A stretch of DNA of 64,000 bases from Vagococcus elongatus (GTDB lineage Bacteria > Bacillota > Bacilli > Lactobacillales > Vagococcaceae). Shown here piece after piece: positions 18,194 through 27,259 of this stretch (within the stretch, counting starts at the first letter, position 1; every line of letters begins with the position of its first letter). The position numbers were made by a program, and so were the translations under genes. Below the pieces are notes generated by a model that was not told the origin of the DNA, did no database searches, and saw nothing but the letters and a program-made list of their open reading frames with translations. The stretch is from assembly GCF_003987645.1 (NCBI RefSeq), contig NZ_NGKA01000006.1, forward strand, positions 62,001 through 126,000, in the 5' to 3' direction.

Positions 18194-19155
18194 AGTTGAT
18201 TGCTTCCTTCCAGTCTGACATTGTGTGCTCCCTGACAAGTCTGCCGGCGTTTCATCTCATCATCGATGGCATTTAGGATTTCCCATTTATTGATACTCCA
18301 CATAGGACCGACTAACGCCTCCCGAGGGGCATCACCTGTTAAACGATGAATGATGATTTCCGGGGGAATCATTTCGAGTTGATCGCAAACTAAACTGACA
18401 TATTCTTCTTGGCTCATGAACCTCAAATTTCCATTGGCATGATCCCGCATCATTCGGGTGTTTTTCATCAGATGGAGCAAATGAATTTTGATTCCTTGGA
18501 TGTCAGAATCTAAAATGGTACGGCGGACATTTTCCCTCATCATGTCCGGTGTTTCACCGGGAAGACCATTGATAAGATGGGTACACACCCGTATCTGATG
18601 TTTACGGAGTTTTTCCACGCCATCCAGATACGTTTGGTAGTCATGTGCCCGATTTACTTTGCGGCTAGTTTCTTCATGGACGGTTTGCAGTCCCAATTCT
18701 ACCCACAAATATAGCCGTTCATTCAATTCTGCCAGATATTCGACCACATCATCAGGGAGACAATCTGGCCGGGTACCGATGGACAGCCCTATGACACGCT
18801 CTTCGTTTATCACTTGTTCAAAACGATGCCGGATGACTTCCAAGGGGGCATGAGTATTTGTAAAATTTTGGAAATAAACGATATATTTATTGACTGATGG
18901 CCATTTTTCATGCATTCGGGCCACTTCTTTTTGATATTGGACCGGCAGCGGGTCTTTCGGTGCTAAAATCGCATCCCCTGAACCAGAAAGACTGCAAAAA
19001 GTACAACCGCCGTGCGCCACTGTTCCGTCACGATTGGGGCAGTCAAAACCGCCGTCGATGGTCACTTTAAATACTTTTTCGCCAAATTTTTTTCTAAAAG
19101 CGTAATTCAAAGTATGAAATCGTTTGTTTGGGTCATTGGAATAAATAAAAGTCAT
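18187..19155 (-). CDS. mnmL: Radical SAM protein MnmL (YtqA family)
   Basis: A 322-residue radical SAM enzyme of the YtqA family, typical in length. The cysteine cluster lies in DCPNRDGTVAHGGCTFC near residues 38-54, an unusually spaced CxxxCxxC-like variant normal for this family. Further conserved parts are VIGLSIGTRPDCLPDDVVEY and INGLPGETPDMM. In Bacillus and Staphylococcus, YtqA/MnmL acts before MnmM in making mnm5s2U34 of tRNA. The two genes overlap here. The upstream neighbour is a PAP2-type phosphatase with a 17-base gap, so all three may be cotranscribed. Confidence 0.88.
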   Translation of the reverse strand: MTFIYSNDPNKRFHTLNYAFRKKFGEKVFKVTIDGGFDCPNRDGTVAHGGCTFCSLSGSGDAILAPKDPLPVQYQKEVARMHEKWPSVNKYIVYFQNFTNTHAPLEVIRHRFEQVINEERVIGLSIGTRPDCLPDDVVEYLAELNERLYLWVELGLQTVHEETSRKVNRAHDYQTYLDGVEKLRKHQIRVCTHLINGLPGETPDMMRENVRRTILDSDIQGIKIHLLHLMKNTRMMRDHANGNLRFMSQEEYVSLVCDQLEMIPPEIIIHRLTGDAPREALVGPMWSINKWEILNAIDDEMKRRQTCQGAHNVRLEGSNQLC

Positions 19156-19172
19156 ATATAAAACTCTCTTTC

Positions 19173-19826
19173 TTAAGGGTGATGGAATAGTTGCTTATAA
19201 CGATACTTAGCGAACACAGGATAGCTCAGGCCTAGCCAGCTGAGAGCTAATAAATACCCTGCGATAATATCTGAAGGATAGTGAACACCTAGGTAGATGC
19301 GGCTGATGCCAATCAGCACGATCAAAAGGGCGAGTATCACCTGTGCCATTTTAGCAAAAACATTTACTCTGACGTAAGGCGCCAAAATAATGATCATAGT
19401 GCCGTACAGCATGATTGAAATCATGGCATGCCCGCTGGGAAAACTAAAGTGAGTCGCTGGAACCAGATGTTTTACAGAAGGGCGAGGCCGTTCAAATAAA
19501 AATTTAATCAAAAAATTGACACTGGCAGAAATCCCGCAATTCGCTAACAGCCAAGCAGATTCCACCTTCTTTTTTCGTTGCCAAAGGAAGGCAACCACTA
19601 CTAGTAATAAGAAAATGACCGTTACGCCATTGCCGAATTTAGTCAGCCAAGTAAAGATGCTGGTCAGAACTCTTGAACGATGGTCAGCAATAAAAGTTAT
19701 TATAGGCAGATCGATTGCCAATAATAATTCTTCATAAAATTTAGCGGTGTAGCCGATGAGCATAAAAATGACCAAGGCAGAGCTGGCATAAAATTGCATA
19801 AGAAGTGCTTTATTCGAATGTTTCAA
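19173..19826 (-). CDS. PAP2 family membrane phosphatase
   Basis: A 217-residue integral membrane protein of the type 2 phosphatidic acid phosphatase superfamily, with about six membrane spans. The three phosphatase motifs are present: KFLFERPRPS near residues 108-117, FPSGHAM near 128-134, and SRIYLGVHYPSDIIAG near 174-189. Members dephosphorylate lipid phosphates such as phosphatidylglycerol phosphate or undecaprenyl pyrophosphate; the substrate here is not known. The start is probably TTG at 19826, 6 bases after AGGA on the minus strand. An ATG nine codons later is the alternative. A terminator hairpin lies only 24 bases upstream. Confidence 0.88.
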   Translation of the reverse strand: MKHSNKALLMQFYASSALVIFMLIGYTAKFYEELLLAIDLPIITFIADHRSRVLTSIFTWLTKFGNGVTVIFLLLVVVAFLWQRKKKVESAWLLANCGISASVNFLIKFLFERPRPSVKHLVPATHFSFPSGHAMISIMLYGTMIIILAPYVRVNVFAKMAQVILALLIVLIGISRIYLGVHYPSDIIAGYLLALSWLGLSYPVFAKYRYKQLFHHP

Positions 19827-19849
19827 TTAGATTCCTCATTTCAGTTAGT

Positions 19850-19881
19850 AAAAAGCCCTTTAGGCAGCTAAAGGGCTTTTT
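19850..19881 (-). terminator. Terminator of the HAAS-DUF4097 pair
   Basis: A perfect 14-bp stem (19850-19863 with 19868-19881) with a 4-base loop and A5/T5 ends. It ends transcripts of the upstream minus-strand pair and also lies right in front of the PAP2 gene. Confidence 0.85.
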
Positions 19882-19882
19882 C

Positions 19883-19891
19883 ATTATAACA
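19883..19891 (-). promoter_or_regulatory. Possible extended -10 promoter of the PAP2-mnmL-mnmM group
   Basis: Minus-strand TGT-TATAAT lies directly upstream of the terminator stem, so the predicted transcription start would fall inside its first arm. No clear -35 is visible. Confidence 0.35.
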
Positions 19892-19936
19892 CAAATTTTA
19901 TTTAAGGAGAGGCCAAAATTGTTAGGCGACCAACTC

Positions 19937-21112
19937 TTAATAATGGTAATAAATTTCGAAGATTTGATAGTTTGGCCAATACTCATTGTGAAAATCAATA
20001 CGAGAATTTTCCATAGCAGTTTCATCCTCCCCATCAATTCGATAGTGATCGATGGTTTCATCATCAGCATCTTTGTCCAGTACGATTTCTCCAGTTTCTT
20101 CATCGTAACCAATTGGGAGAAGCTCATACACTCTGACAATACCTAAATCGGATTGAAGGGTCATCGTATGCTCTGCTTTTTCGTTATCGACGGTCATTTT
20201 TTCTTCATTGAACAACAACACATCTGGACTGTTTTTGACTTGAATTTTCGTTTGAGATTTTGCTTTATCCCTCAATACTGAGATGACCTTGCCGTTTTTT
20301 GAAGTCAATTCAACATCGTGAGTTAATTTGGATGCGGCGTAATAAATGTCTCCTGTTTCAGAAGTAACTTTGACGGGACCTTTTATCTCTTCTAATGTGG
20401 TGTCACCCTTATTATTTTCCAGCGATAAATCTTTTGCCGTCACGTTCCAAAGTTGGATATCCCCTGATTGTGAGGTAATCTGGGCATCTTCTGCTAAAGT
20501 TGACCGTTCCAGAACGATATGAGCCGATTTGCCTTTAATAGTTGATTTTCCGGTAACATTACTGTCGTTCAGATGAAAAGAACCGCTGTCGGCAGTCACT
20601 TCCAACTCTTGAATGGCAGTGTCATAGAGATGAGACTCTGTTTTGGTCACACCCATAGACAGTTTGTCCAAAGCCAATTGACTGATGTTCAAGTAGGTCT
20701 GCTGATTAGAATCTGACTGGATATGAAGTTTCTTCACACTGTCAGGGATAGTTACTTCCAATTCGTTTCCTGAACTGATACCTAATTGAACCCCTTCAGG
20801 CAGAGAATTATTTTTTTCAAACTTAAAAATTAATTCTGCTGTTTTACCTTTTTCATTAAACTCGTAAGAAGCATTGGTAGGCATGAACCGGTCTGAAATT
20901 GTCATGTGGTCGGTTTCGCTTTGATTGATATGCAGGTCTATCTCGCTTGTATTATCGATACGCAGAGTCAATTCTTCTATGTCTTTTTTCAACGCAAGAT
21001 CCACATTCAGACGATCCTCATTGACTTGACCAATCCCGATACCGACCCCGACAGCCCCAACGACGATGGCAAAAACAGCAATAATTAAAAGATATTTTGT
21101 ACTCTTTTTCAT
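19937..21112 (-). CDS. DUF4097-family beta-strand repeat protein, membrane anchored
   Basis: A 391-residue protein with one N-terminal membrane helix (YLLIIAVFAIVVGAVGVGIG, residues 8-27). It is followed by a long extracellular region of repeated beta strands typical of the DUF4097 (adhesin-like) family. Recurrent Ser-Gly-Asp/Asn turns are visible, as in TADSGSFHLNDSNVTGKS, ITSQSGDIQLWNVTAKD and VTSETGDIYYAASK. The C-terminal 60 residues are acidic and Tyr-rich. It is 2 bases downstream of a HAAS-domain gene. Such pairs are associated with envelope-stress systems in Firmicutes; the exact role is unknown. Confidence 0.82.
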   Translation of the reverse strand: MKKSTKYLLIIAVFAIVVGAVGVGIGIGQVNEDRLNVDLALKKDIEELTLRIDNTSEIDLHINQSETDHMTISDRFMPTNASYEFNEKGKTAELIFKFEKNNSLPEGVQLGISSGNELEVTIPDSVKKLHIQSDSNQQTYLNISQLALDKLSMGVTKTESHLYDTAIQELEVTADSGSFHLNDSNVTGKSTIKGKSAHIVLERSTLAEDAQITSQSGDIQLWNVTAKDLSLENNKGDTTLEEIKGPVKVTSETGDIYYAASKLTHDVELTSKNGKVISVLRDKAKSQTKIQVKNSPDVLLFNEEKMTVDNEKAEHTMTLQSDLGIVRVYELLPIGYDEETGEIVLDKDADDETIDHYRIDGEDETAMENSRIDFHNEYWPNYQIFEIYYHY

Positions 21113-21114
21113 TG

Positions 21115-21762
21115 TTATCTACCTCTCAATATTCTTAGATTAGATTGGAGATAAAATCTTGAGAATCTCAGGAAATAGACGGTCAAGGCTTTTAAAATAA
21201 CAAATCCCAGCAGGCCTAGCCCAAACAATACGATAGTTCCTGACAATGTTAGAAAGCGATAGGAGGTGAACGGAACAAAAAAGCTGATAATACCTAGGAT
21301 AGGTGTAAGTAAAAGGACGATATCTGCTATCCAAAGGCCCACGAAAAACATGGCAGCAGCAAAGAGCATCCAAATCATGAAAAATAAATTAAAACAGATG
21401 ACGCCTGCGACTTGGCAGAACCGTAAAAAAAGAGATGTTTTTTTCGGCGGTGCAGCATAGCGTTGATCATAGTCGTGATAATAATCAAAGCTGTTGTCCT
21501 GATTGTAATTATCAGGAATCACTTCTTCCCAGTCATGGTAAGTATGTGATTCTGCTGCCGGCTGTATGTTTAAGTCTTTTAAAATTTCCTGGGCAATCTT
21601 GACTGGAGAGCCGAGTTCTTTAGAGATTTCTTGTTCTGTTTTTCCGGCCAATTCGCCTTCAGCGAACTTTTGTTCAAATGTTTCTAGCACGGAAACAAGT
21701 TGTGCATTATATAAAGGACGTAACTGAATTTTCAATTCTGTCAGAAAATGTTCCTTGTTCAT
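21115..21762 (-). CDS. HAAS (DUF1700)-domain membrane protein
   Basis: A 215-residue protein with an N-terminal HAAS/DUF1700 domain (EHFLTELKIQLRPL, then ELAGKTEQEISKELGSPVKI, residues about 4-60). A charged Asp/Tyr-rich linker is followed by three or four C-terminal membrane spans (CFNLFFMIWMLFAAAMFFVG and others). HAAS proteins are usually encoded with a PadR regulator and a DUF4097 protein. The DUF4097 partner follows after 2 bases, but I see no PadR gene here. The ATG lies behind a weak AGAGGCT site. The function is inferred to be envelope related. Confidence 0.82.
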   Translation of the reverse strand: MNKEHFLTELKIQLRPLYNAQLVSVLETFEQKFAEGELAGKTEQEISKELGSPVKIAQEILKDLNIQPAAESHTYHDWEEVIPDNYNQDNSFDYYHDYDQRYAAPPKKTSLFLRFCQVAGVICFNLFFMIWMLFAAAMFFVGLWIADIVLLLTPILGIISFFVPFTSYRFLTLSGTIVLFGLGLLGFVILKALTVYFLRFSRFYLQSNLRILRGR

Positions 21763-21798
21763 AGAGAGCCTCTTTTCTTTACATTGATTTCTATACTC

Positions 21799-21827
21799 AA
21801 TATATAGTGTTTTTACCTTGATTACAA
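21799..21827 (-). promoter_or_regulatory. Promoter of the HAAS-DUF4097 operon
   Basis: Minus-strand TTGTAA (21822-21827), a 17-base spacer and TATATT (21799-21804), 37 bases before the start codon. Confidence 0.5.
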
Positions 21828-22023
21828 TAGGATTTGGTCAAAATCGGGCTTAAGTATGAGGAGGGATTAGACTAGAGTTTTATTGATTTATCAGTCGTAT
21901 CAGATTTTGTTCACCATTTTTTTCCAACGTGATTTTTTCTGCGAAAAGGGCAAAACCGATTGTATAACGTTTATTATTTTTCTGTAACAAATAAGTGTTA
22001 AACAGTTATTTTTAAGGGAATAA

Positions 22024-22032
22024 TGCTATAAT
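22024..22032 (+). promoter_or_regulatory. Extended -10 promoter of the LysM glucosaminidase
   Basis: TGC-TATAAT, an ideal extended -10, lies 41 bases before the ATG; no strong -35 is present. Confidence 0.5.
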
Positions 22033-22072
22033 TATCTAAACGTGAATTTTTAGGGAAATAGGAGTGAAAAAG

Positions 22073-24466
22073 ATGAGTGAGAAACGTTCAGAAAGAAAAA
22101 GAAACAATCACCCGAAATCTCCTGTGATTTTTAGAAAAGGTGCTTCTTTATTAAGTGCATCAATGGTTGTCGGCTCCGCTTTAGTACCAACGCTTGAAGG
22201 AATCAAAACAGTGAAAGCTTCAGAGTTGGACCCTGAGCAGCCAAAAATGATAGATCAGCAGGAAACGGAAAAACTTCCTGATATTGAGACAACAAAAAGT
22301 TCAGAGGCAGATGAAATAACAGTCAACTCTCAAGAAGAAACAGTTGGATCATCTGAAGAAATCATTGAAAATGGGGAACCATCGGGAGAAAATGTTAACG
22401 AGGAAAGTACAGAAGAAGTTCTCTATGAAGGAGAAGAGGGAATACCAGACGGACCGATCGTGACGGAAGAAAAAGAGTTGAAGGAAAATGCTTTTCCAAC
22501 AGGAATGGTTGCCATGTATCGTTCTGCCAGAAGTTACAGTGCTTTTTCTTCAGAGCAGGATTTCATTCAAACGATTGGTGATCAGGCTAGAACAGTAGCT
22601 GCACGCAACGACTTATATGCTTCCATTATGATCGCTCAAGCAATTTTAGAAAGCGGCTGGGGTTCCAGTGCGCTGTCTCTGCCGCCAAACCATAACTTAT
22701 TTGGTATCAAAGGGAGCTATCAAGGGCAATCTGTGACGATGCAGACGTGGGAACACATCAATGGGAAAGATATTATAGTTCCAGCAGCTTTTAGAAAGTA
22801 TCCTTCTTATAGTGAATCGTTACAGGACAATGCGAATGTATTGAGAAACACAAGTTTTTCTGCAGGCAATTATTTCTATTCAGGGGCATGGAAGAGCAAT
22901 ACCAGATCTTTCAGAGATGCGACTGCTTGGTTAACAGGCCGTTATGCGACGGACCCGGCATACGGTTCTAAATTAAATAGTATTATCGACCGCTATGGCT
23001 TAACCTCTTATGATACGCAGGGGGGCAGCGGCAATACAAATACGGGTAATGAAAACACAGGCAACAGCGGGAATAATTCTGGCGGAACTGTAGTCACACC
23101 GCCGACTGCTCCTGACAATAATTCTACCAAACATACGGTTAGGGCAGGGGATACGCTTTATGGCATTGCTTTAAAATATGGCGTAACCGTAGCGCAACTG
23201 AAATCTTGGAATAATCTAAAAAGTGATACGATTTATGTTGGAAATGTCCTTACAGTAAAAAATTCCGTGAGCGGGGGCGTCTCCGGCGGCGGAACTTCTT
23301 CCAACAACAATCAAAACAACAGCAATAATAATCAGTCAACGAATGGAACTTACACGATAAAAGCTGGGGATACTTTATATGGTATTGCCTTAAAACATGG
23401 TGTGACCGTGGCCCAGTTGAAATCTTGGAACAATCTGTCCAGTGATATGATTTATGTGGGACAAACATTGAAACTTAATACTTCCGGCAGTAGTTCTAGC
23501 GGTTCAGGAAATACCGGCAGTTCGGGAAATCAGTCGTCAACTCCTTCCGGCAACACGACTCATACGGTCAAAGCTGGAGATACTTTATATGGTTTGGGAT
23601 TGAAATACGGCGTGACCGTAGCCCAGCTGAGAACTTGGAATAATCTGAAAAGCGATACGATTTTTATCGGGCAGCAGTTGAAAATAAATTCAAAAGGTGC
23701 TGCCACAGGTAACAGCAATACGACAAACAATACTAATAACAGTGCTTCAACGGACAGCACTAAAAGTTATACTGTGAAATCTGGGGACACGTTATATGGT
23801 ATCGCCTTAAAATACAATGTGTCTGTCAGTCAATTGAAATCATGGAACGGTTTATCCAGCGACCTGATTTATGTCGGTCAAAAGATAAAATTAAAAACGA
23901 GTACTTCGGCTGGCACAACGGCACCAAGCAATAATCAATCGACTAATACGACAGCCAGCTACACCATCAAATCAGGAGATACATTATATGGTATCGCAGC
24001 AAAATATGGTGTGACAGTTTCACAACTGAAATCTTGGAACAATTTGAAAAGCGACGTAATTTACGTTGGAGGCAAATTAAAAATTTCAAGTAGTTCGAGC
24101 AATACAAGTAACCCCAACAAGACGGAAACGTCAGCGAATACAAGTACCAGCAAGACAACATACACGATAAAATCTGGGGATACATTATTTGCGATTGCGG
24201 CAAAATATGGTGTCTCTGTGGCACAGTTGAAGTCTTGGAATAGTCTGAAGAATGATATTATACATGTGGGACAAAAGTTAAATGTAAACCAGTCCGCATC
24301 GACCAGTACTAAGCCAGCTTCAGGGTCGTCGTTTTATTCTGTTAAAGCAGGAGACTCCCTATGGAAAATTTCAGGGGATAAGGGAGTTTCTGTGTCTCAG
24401 CTTAAACAATGGAATCAGCTGACAAATGATCTTATCTATGTGGGGCAAAGCCTTAGAGTAAAGTAA
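22073..24466 (+). CDS. Secreted N-acetylglucosaminidase (GH73) autolysin with seven LysM modules
   Basis: A 797-residue peptidoglycan hydrolase resembling enterococcal AtlA. Domain order: basic N terminus and signal peptide (GASLLSASMVVGSALVPTLE, about residues 23-42); an acidic Glu/Ser-rich region to about 150; a GH73 glucosaminidase domain at about 156-306 with probable catalytic Glu193 in ILESGWGSS. Then come seven LysM repeats (about 353-797) joined by Ser/Asn/Thr-rich linkers. It probably cleaves the glycan strand during daughter-cell separation, with LysM binding wall glycan. The ATG at 22073 follows ATAGGAG by 9 bases. E. faecalis AtlA is usually described with six LysM copies. Confidence 0.9.
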   Translation: MSEKRSERKRNNHPKSPVIFRKGASLLSASMVVGSALVPTLEGIKTVKASELDPEQPKMIDQQETEKLPDIETTKSSEADEITVNSQEETVGSSEEIIENGEPSGENVNEESTEEVLYEGEEGIPDGPIVTEEKELKENAFPTGMVAMYRSARSYSAFSSEQDFIQTIGDQARTVAARNDLYASIMIAQAILESGWGSSALSLPPNHNLFGIKGSYQGQSVTMQTWEHINGKDIIVPAAFRKYPSYSESLQDNANVLRNTSFSAGNYFYSGAWKSNTRSFRDATAWLTGRYATDPAYGSKLNSIIDRYGLTSYDTQGGSGNTNTGNENTGNSGNNSGGTVVTPPTAPDNNSTKHTVRAGDTLYGIALKYGVTVAQLKSWNNLKSDTIYVGNVLTVKNSVSGGVSGGGTSSNNNQNNSNNNQSTNGTYTIKAGDTLYGIALKHGVTVAQLKSWNNLSSDMIYVGQTLKLNTSGSSSSGSGNTGSSGNQSSTPSGNTTHTVKAGDTLYGLGLKYGVTVAQLRTWNNLKSDTIFIGQQLKINSKGAATGNSNTTNNTNNSASTDSTKSYTVKSGDTLYGIALKYNVSVSQLKSWNGLSSDLIYVGQKIKLKTSTSAGTTAPSNNQSTNTTASYTIKSGDTLYGIAAKYGVTVSQLKSWNNLKSDVIYVGGKLKISSSSSNTSNPNKTETSANTSTSKTTYTIKSGDTLFAIAAKYGVSVAQLKSWNSLKNDIIHVGQKLNVNQSASTSTKPASGSSFYSVKAGDSLWKISGDKGVSVSQLKQWNQLTNDLIYVGQSLRVK
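23129..24463 (+). repeat. Seven tandem LysM-coding repeats with Ser/Asn/Thr linkers
   Basis: Seven copies of a roughly 43-codon LysM unit, each carrying forms of AGDTLYGIA, VAQLKSWNNL and IYVGQ, are separated by variable low-complexity linkers. Copies 1-6 are very similar; copy 7 (AGDSLWKISGDKG) is the most divergent. Confidence 0.9.
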
Positions 24467-24469
24467 TGT

Positions 24470-24498
24470 TTGCAAAAGTAATTCTTTTTTGATATGAT
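24470..24498 (+). promoter_or_regulatory. Promoter of the leuS T-box transcript
   Basis: TTGCAA (24470-24475), a 17-base spacer and TATGAT (24493-24498), directly downstream of the autolysin stop codon. Confidence 0.65.
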
Positions 24499-24504
24499 GT
24501 CATC

Positions 24505-24744
24505 ATCCAGAAGAGGAGTAGTAAAAAGTCAGATCATGGCAGAGAGCACATGTTTGGTGAAAATGTGTATGGTGGAGCTTTTGAACTTGCCTTAATATAC
24601 AAAAAAGTTGATTTAAAAAATTCTGAGACGGTTTGCTCACGTTATTGAGCATTAAAGCATCGGAAATCCCGATGAAATTTAGGTGGTACCACGTTGATAT
24701 GACGTCCTATAAAAGCAAAAATCATGCTTTTATAGGACTTTTTT
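24505..24744 (+). promoter_or_regulatory. T-box leader of leuS with terminator
   Basis: The T-box core AGGTGGTACCACG lies at 24681-24693. A terminator follows: 24704-24716 pairs perfectly with 24726-24738 (13 bp) before T6. A CTT triplet at 24586-24588 (in TTGAACTTGCC) is the best leucine specifier candidate. UGGU in the core matches an A discriminator base. Uncharged tRNA-Leu should promote readthrough. The region accounts for the 300 bases between the autolysin and leuS. Confidence 0.9.
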
Positions 24745-24767
24745 ATTTAATTACAGGAGGGACGAAA

Positions 24768-27182
24768 ATGGGGTTTAATCATCTCGAAGTAGAAAAAAAA
24801 TGGCAAAAGTATTGGGCCAAAGAACAAGTTTTTAAAACAACGGAAGAGGAAAGCAAACCAAATTATTATGCTTTAGATATGTTTCCTTATCCATCAGGTC
24901 AAGGACTGCATGTAGGGCATCCGGAAGGGTACACTGCAACTGACATCTTGGCGAGAATGAAAAGAGCGCAAGGGTATAACGTGCTTCATCCAATGGGGTG
25001 GGATGCTTTTGGGCTTCCAGCTGAACAATATGCCTTGGACACTGGCAATGACCCAGCTGAATTTACTGAAAAAAACACACAGACTTTTAAAAGACAGATC
25101 AATTCTTTAGGGTTTAGTTATGATTGGAATCGTGAAATCAATACCACTGATCCTGCTTACTATAAATGGACGCAATGGATTTTTACTAAATTATTCGAAA
25201 AAGGTTTGGCCTACGAAGCGGAAGTGCCGGTGAACTGGTCGCCAGATTTGGGGACAGTTTTAGCCAATGAGGAGGTTATCGATGGTTTGACGGAAAGAGG
25301 AGGTTTTCCGGTTTACCGTGTCCCGATGAAGCAGTGGATGTTGAAAATCACCGACTATGCTGACCGGTTGATTGATGATTTGGAATTAGTGGATTGGCCA
25401 GAAAGTATCAAGGAGATGCAGCGTCACTGGATTGGTCGTTCAGAAGGGGCCCAAGTGACATTTAAAATCGAGGGGACGGATAAGGAGTTTACCGTTTTTA
25501 CAACTCGTCCAGATACGTTGTTTGGTGCGACTTATGCAGTTTTTGCGCCAGAATTGCCTTTAGTTAAAGAAATCATGACTCCAGAGCAGAAATCTGCCGT
25601 TGAAAAATATATCAAGGAAGCTGAAAACAAATCGGAGTTGGATCGTACAGAGTTGACGAAAGAAAAAACCGGTGTGTTTACAGGTGCTTACGCCATCAAT
25701 CCGGTCAACGGAGAAAAAATGCCGATTTGGATTGCAGATTATGTTTTGTCAAGTTATGGTACTGGCGCTATTATGGCTGTACCGGCTCACGATGAGCGTG
25801 ACTATGCCTTTGCAAAAACCTTTGATTTGCCGATTCGCGCTGTGATTCAAGGGGGAAATATTGAAGAAGAAGCCTATACAGGAGAAGGGGACCACATCAA
25901 CTCAGATTTTTTGAACGGTCTGACAAATGAACAGGCCATTCAAACGATGATTGACTGGCTGGAAGAAAATAAAGTCGGTAAAAAAGAAATCAATTATCGC
26001 TTGAGAGACTGGCTCTTTTCCCGTCAAAGATATTGGGGAGAACCGATTCCGATTATTCATTGGGAAGACGGCACAACAACAGCTATTCCAGAAGAAGAGC
26101 TGCCGTTGAAATTGCCTATTGCAACAGATATTCATCCTAGCGGTACAGGGGAATCACCTTTAGCTAATATTGATGATTGGGTGAACGTGGTTGATCCTAA
26201 GACAGGCATGAAAGGCCGTCGGGAAACTAATACGATGCCGCAATGGGCTGGTAGCTCATGGTACTATCTAAGATTTATTGATCCTCATAATAAAAATGAA
26301 ATTGCTGATCCGGAAAAACTGAAACGCTGGCTGCCTGTGGATATCTACATAGGCGGTGCAGAACATGCAGTGCTGCATCTGCTGTACGCCCGATTCTGGC
26401 ATAAGTTTTTGTATGATATTGGTGTAGTCCCTACCAAAGAACCATTCCAAAAGCTTTTCAACCAAGGCATGATTTTGGGTGCAAACAATGAGAAAATGTC
26501 TAAATCAAAAGGAAATGTTGTCAATCCTGACGATGTGGTCCAAAGATATGGAGCTGACACACTGCGTTTGTATGAAATGTTTATGGGGCCGCTGGATGCT
26601 TCCATCTCATGGAGCGAGAACGGTTTGGAGGGCGCCCGTAAATTCTTGGATCGTGTATGGCGTTTGATAGTTGATGAAAAAGGTAAAATGAGAGATCGCA
26701 TCACTACTTATAATGACGGCAAGTTGACGAAAGTTTATCATCAAACAGTAAAGAAAGTCACGGAAGACTTTGAAATGCTGCATTTTAATACAGCGATTTC
26801 CCAGTTGATGATTTTTGTAAATGAAGCTAATAAACTGGATTCTCTGCCTTATGATTACATCAAAGGCTTCGTTCAATTGCTTGCCCCTATCGCACCTCAT
26901 TTGGGGGAAGAATTGTGGGAGATACTGGGAATGGACGGCAGTTTGACTTACGTTCCATGGCCAGACTATGATGAAAAAGAATTGATGGAAGATATGGTGG
27001 AAATCGTCATTCAAATTAACGGCAAGGTAAGAGCCCGTGTGTCTGTCTCTAGTAATATGGAAAAAGATGCGTTGACAGAATTTGCTCTGGCCCATGAAGA
27101 AATTGCGCAACAGCTGGAAGGAAAATCGGTTAGAAAAGTCATCGCAGTTCCTAATAAATTAGTTAATATCGTGGCAAATTAA
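24768..27182 (+). CDS. leuS: Leucyl-tRNA synthetase
   Basis: LeuRS charges tRNA-Leu. The 804-residue class I enzyme has the usual length for Gram-positive LeuRS. It starts [16 protein letters not shown], has the HIGH-type motif HVGH near 48-51 and KMSKS near 576-580, and carries an editing domain with [12 protein letters not shown] between them. The ATG follows GGAGGGACG. A longer frame running back into the T-box has no initiation signal. It is followed by a clear terminator at 27194. Confidence 0.98.
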   Translation: MGFNHLEVEKKWQKYWAKEQVFKTTEEESKPNYYALDMFPYPSGQGLHVGHPEGYTATDILARMKRAQGYNVLHPMGWDAFGLPAEQYALDTGNDPAEFTEKNTQTFKRQINSLGFSYDWNREINTTDPAYYKWTQWIFTKLFEKGLAYEAEVPVNWSPDLGTVLANEEVIDGLTERGGFPVYRVPMKQWMLKITDYADRLIDDLELVDWPESIKEMQRHWIGRSEGAQVTFKIEGTDKEFTVFTTRPDTLFGATYAVFAPELPLVKEIMTPEQKSAVEKYIKEAENKSELDRTELTKEKTGVFTGAYAINPVNGEKMPIWIADYVLSSYGTGAIMAVPAHDERDYAFAKTFDLPIRAVIQGGNIEEEAYTGEGDHINSDFLNGLTNEQAIQTMIDWLEENKVGKKEINYRLRDWLFSRQRYWGEPIPIIHWEDGTTTAIPEEELPLKLPIATDIHPSGTGESPLANIDDWVNVVDPKTGMKGRRETNTMPQWAGSSWYYLRFIDPHNKNEIADPEKLKRWLPVDIYIGGAEHAVLHLLYARFWHKFLYDIGVVPTKEPFQKLFNQGMILGANNEKMSKSKGNVVNPDDVVQRYGADTLRLYEMFMGPLDASISWSENGLEGARKFLDRVWRLIVDEKGKMRDRITTYNDGKLTKVYHQTVKKVTEDFEMLHFNTAISQLMIFVNEANKLDSLPYDYIKGFVQLLAPIAPHLGEELWEILGMDGSLTYVPWPDYDEKELMEDMVEIVIQINGKVRARVSVSSNMEKDALTEFALAHEEIAQQLEGKSVRKVIAVPNKLVNIVAN

Positions 27183-27193
27183 TGCCGCAAGGG

Positions 27194-27223
27194 AAGATGA
27201 TGTGTTCGGCACATCATCTTTTC
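27194..27223 (+). terminator. Terminator of leuS
   Basis: AAGATGATGTG (27194-27204) pairs with CACATCATCTT (27210-27220) around a 5-base loop, followed by TTCT. Confidence 0.75.
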
Positions 27224-27259
27224 TCATTAAAGCGGTGAAATCTAGAGGAGGAGATTAGC

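Larger units (their letters stand above)
21763..22072. other. Divergent intergenic region between the HAAS pair and the autolysin
   Basis: About 310 bases without a gene. It holds the minus-strand promoter at 21799-21827, the plus-strand extended -10 at 22024-22032, and a TGTAAC...TGTTAA pair near 21985. The middle (21830-21980) is AT-rich and I see no clear structure there. Confidence 0.6.

Noticed and set aside
23129-24463. Regularly spaced repeats considered as a possible CRISPR array
   Set aside because: The repeats are about 130 bases, degenerate, in frame, and encode LysM domains; there are no short identical repeats with unique spacers.
26607-27110. A 167-codon minus-strand frame within leuS
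   Set aside because: It lies fully inside leuS, has no initiation site, and the product resembles no protein.
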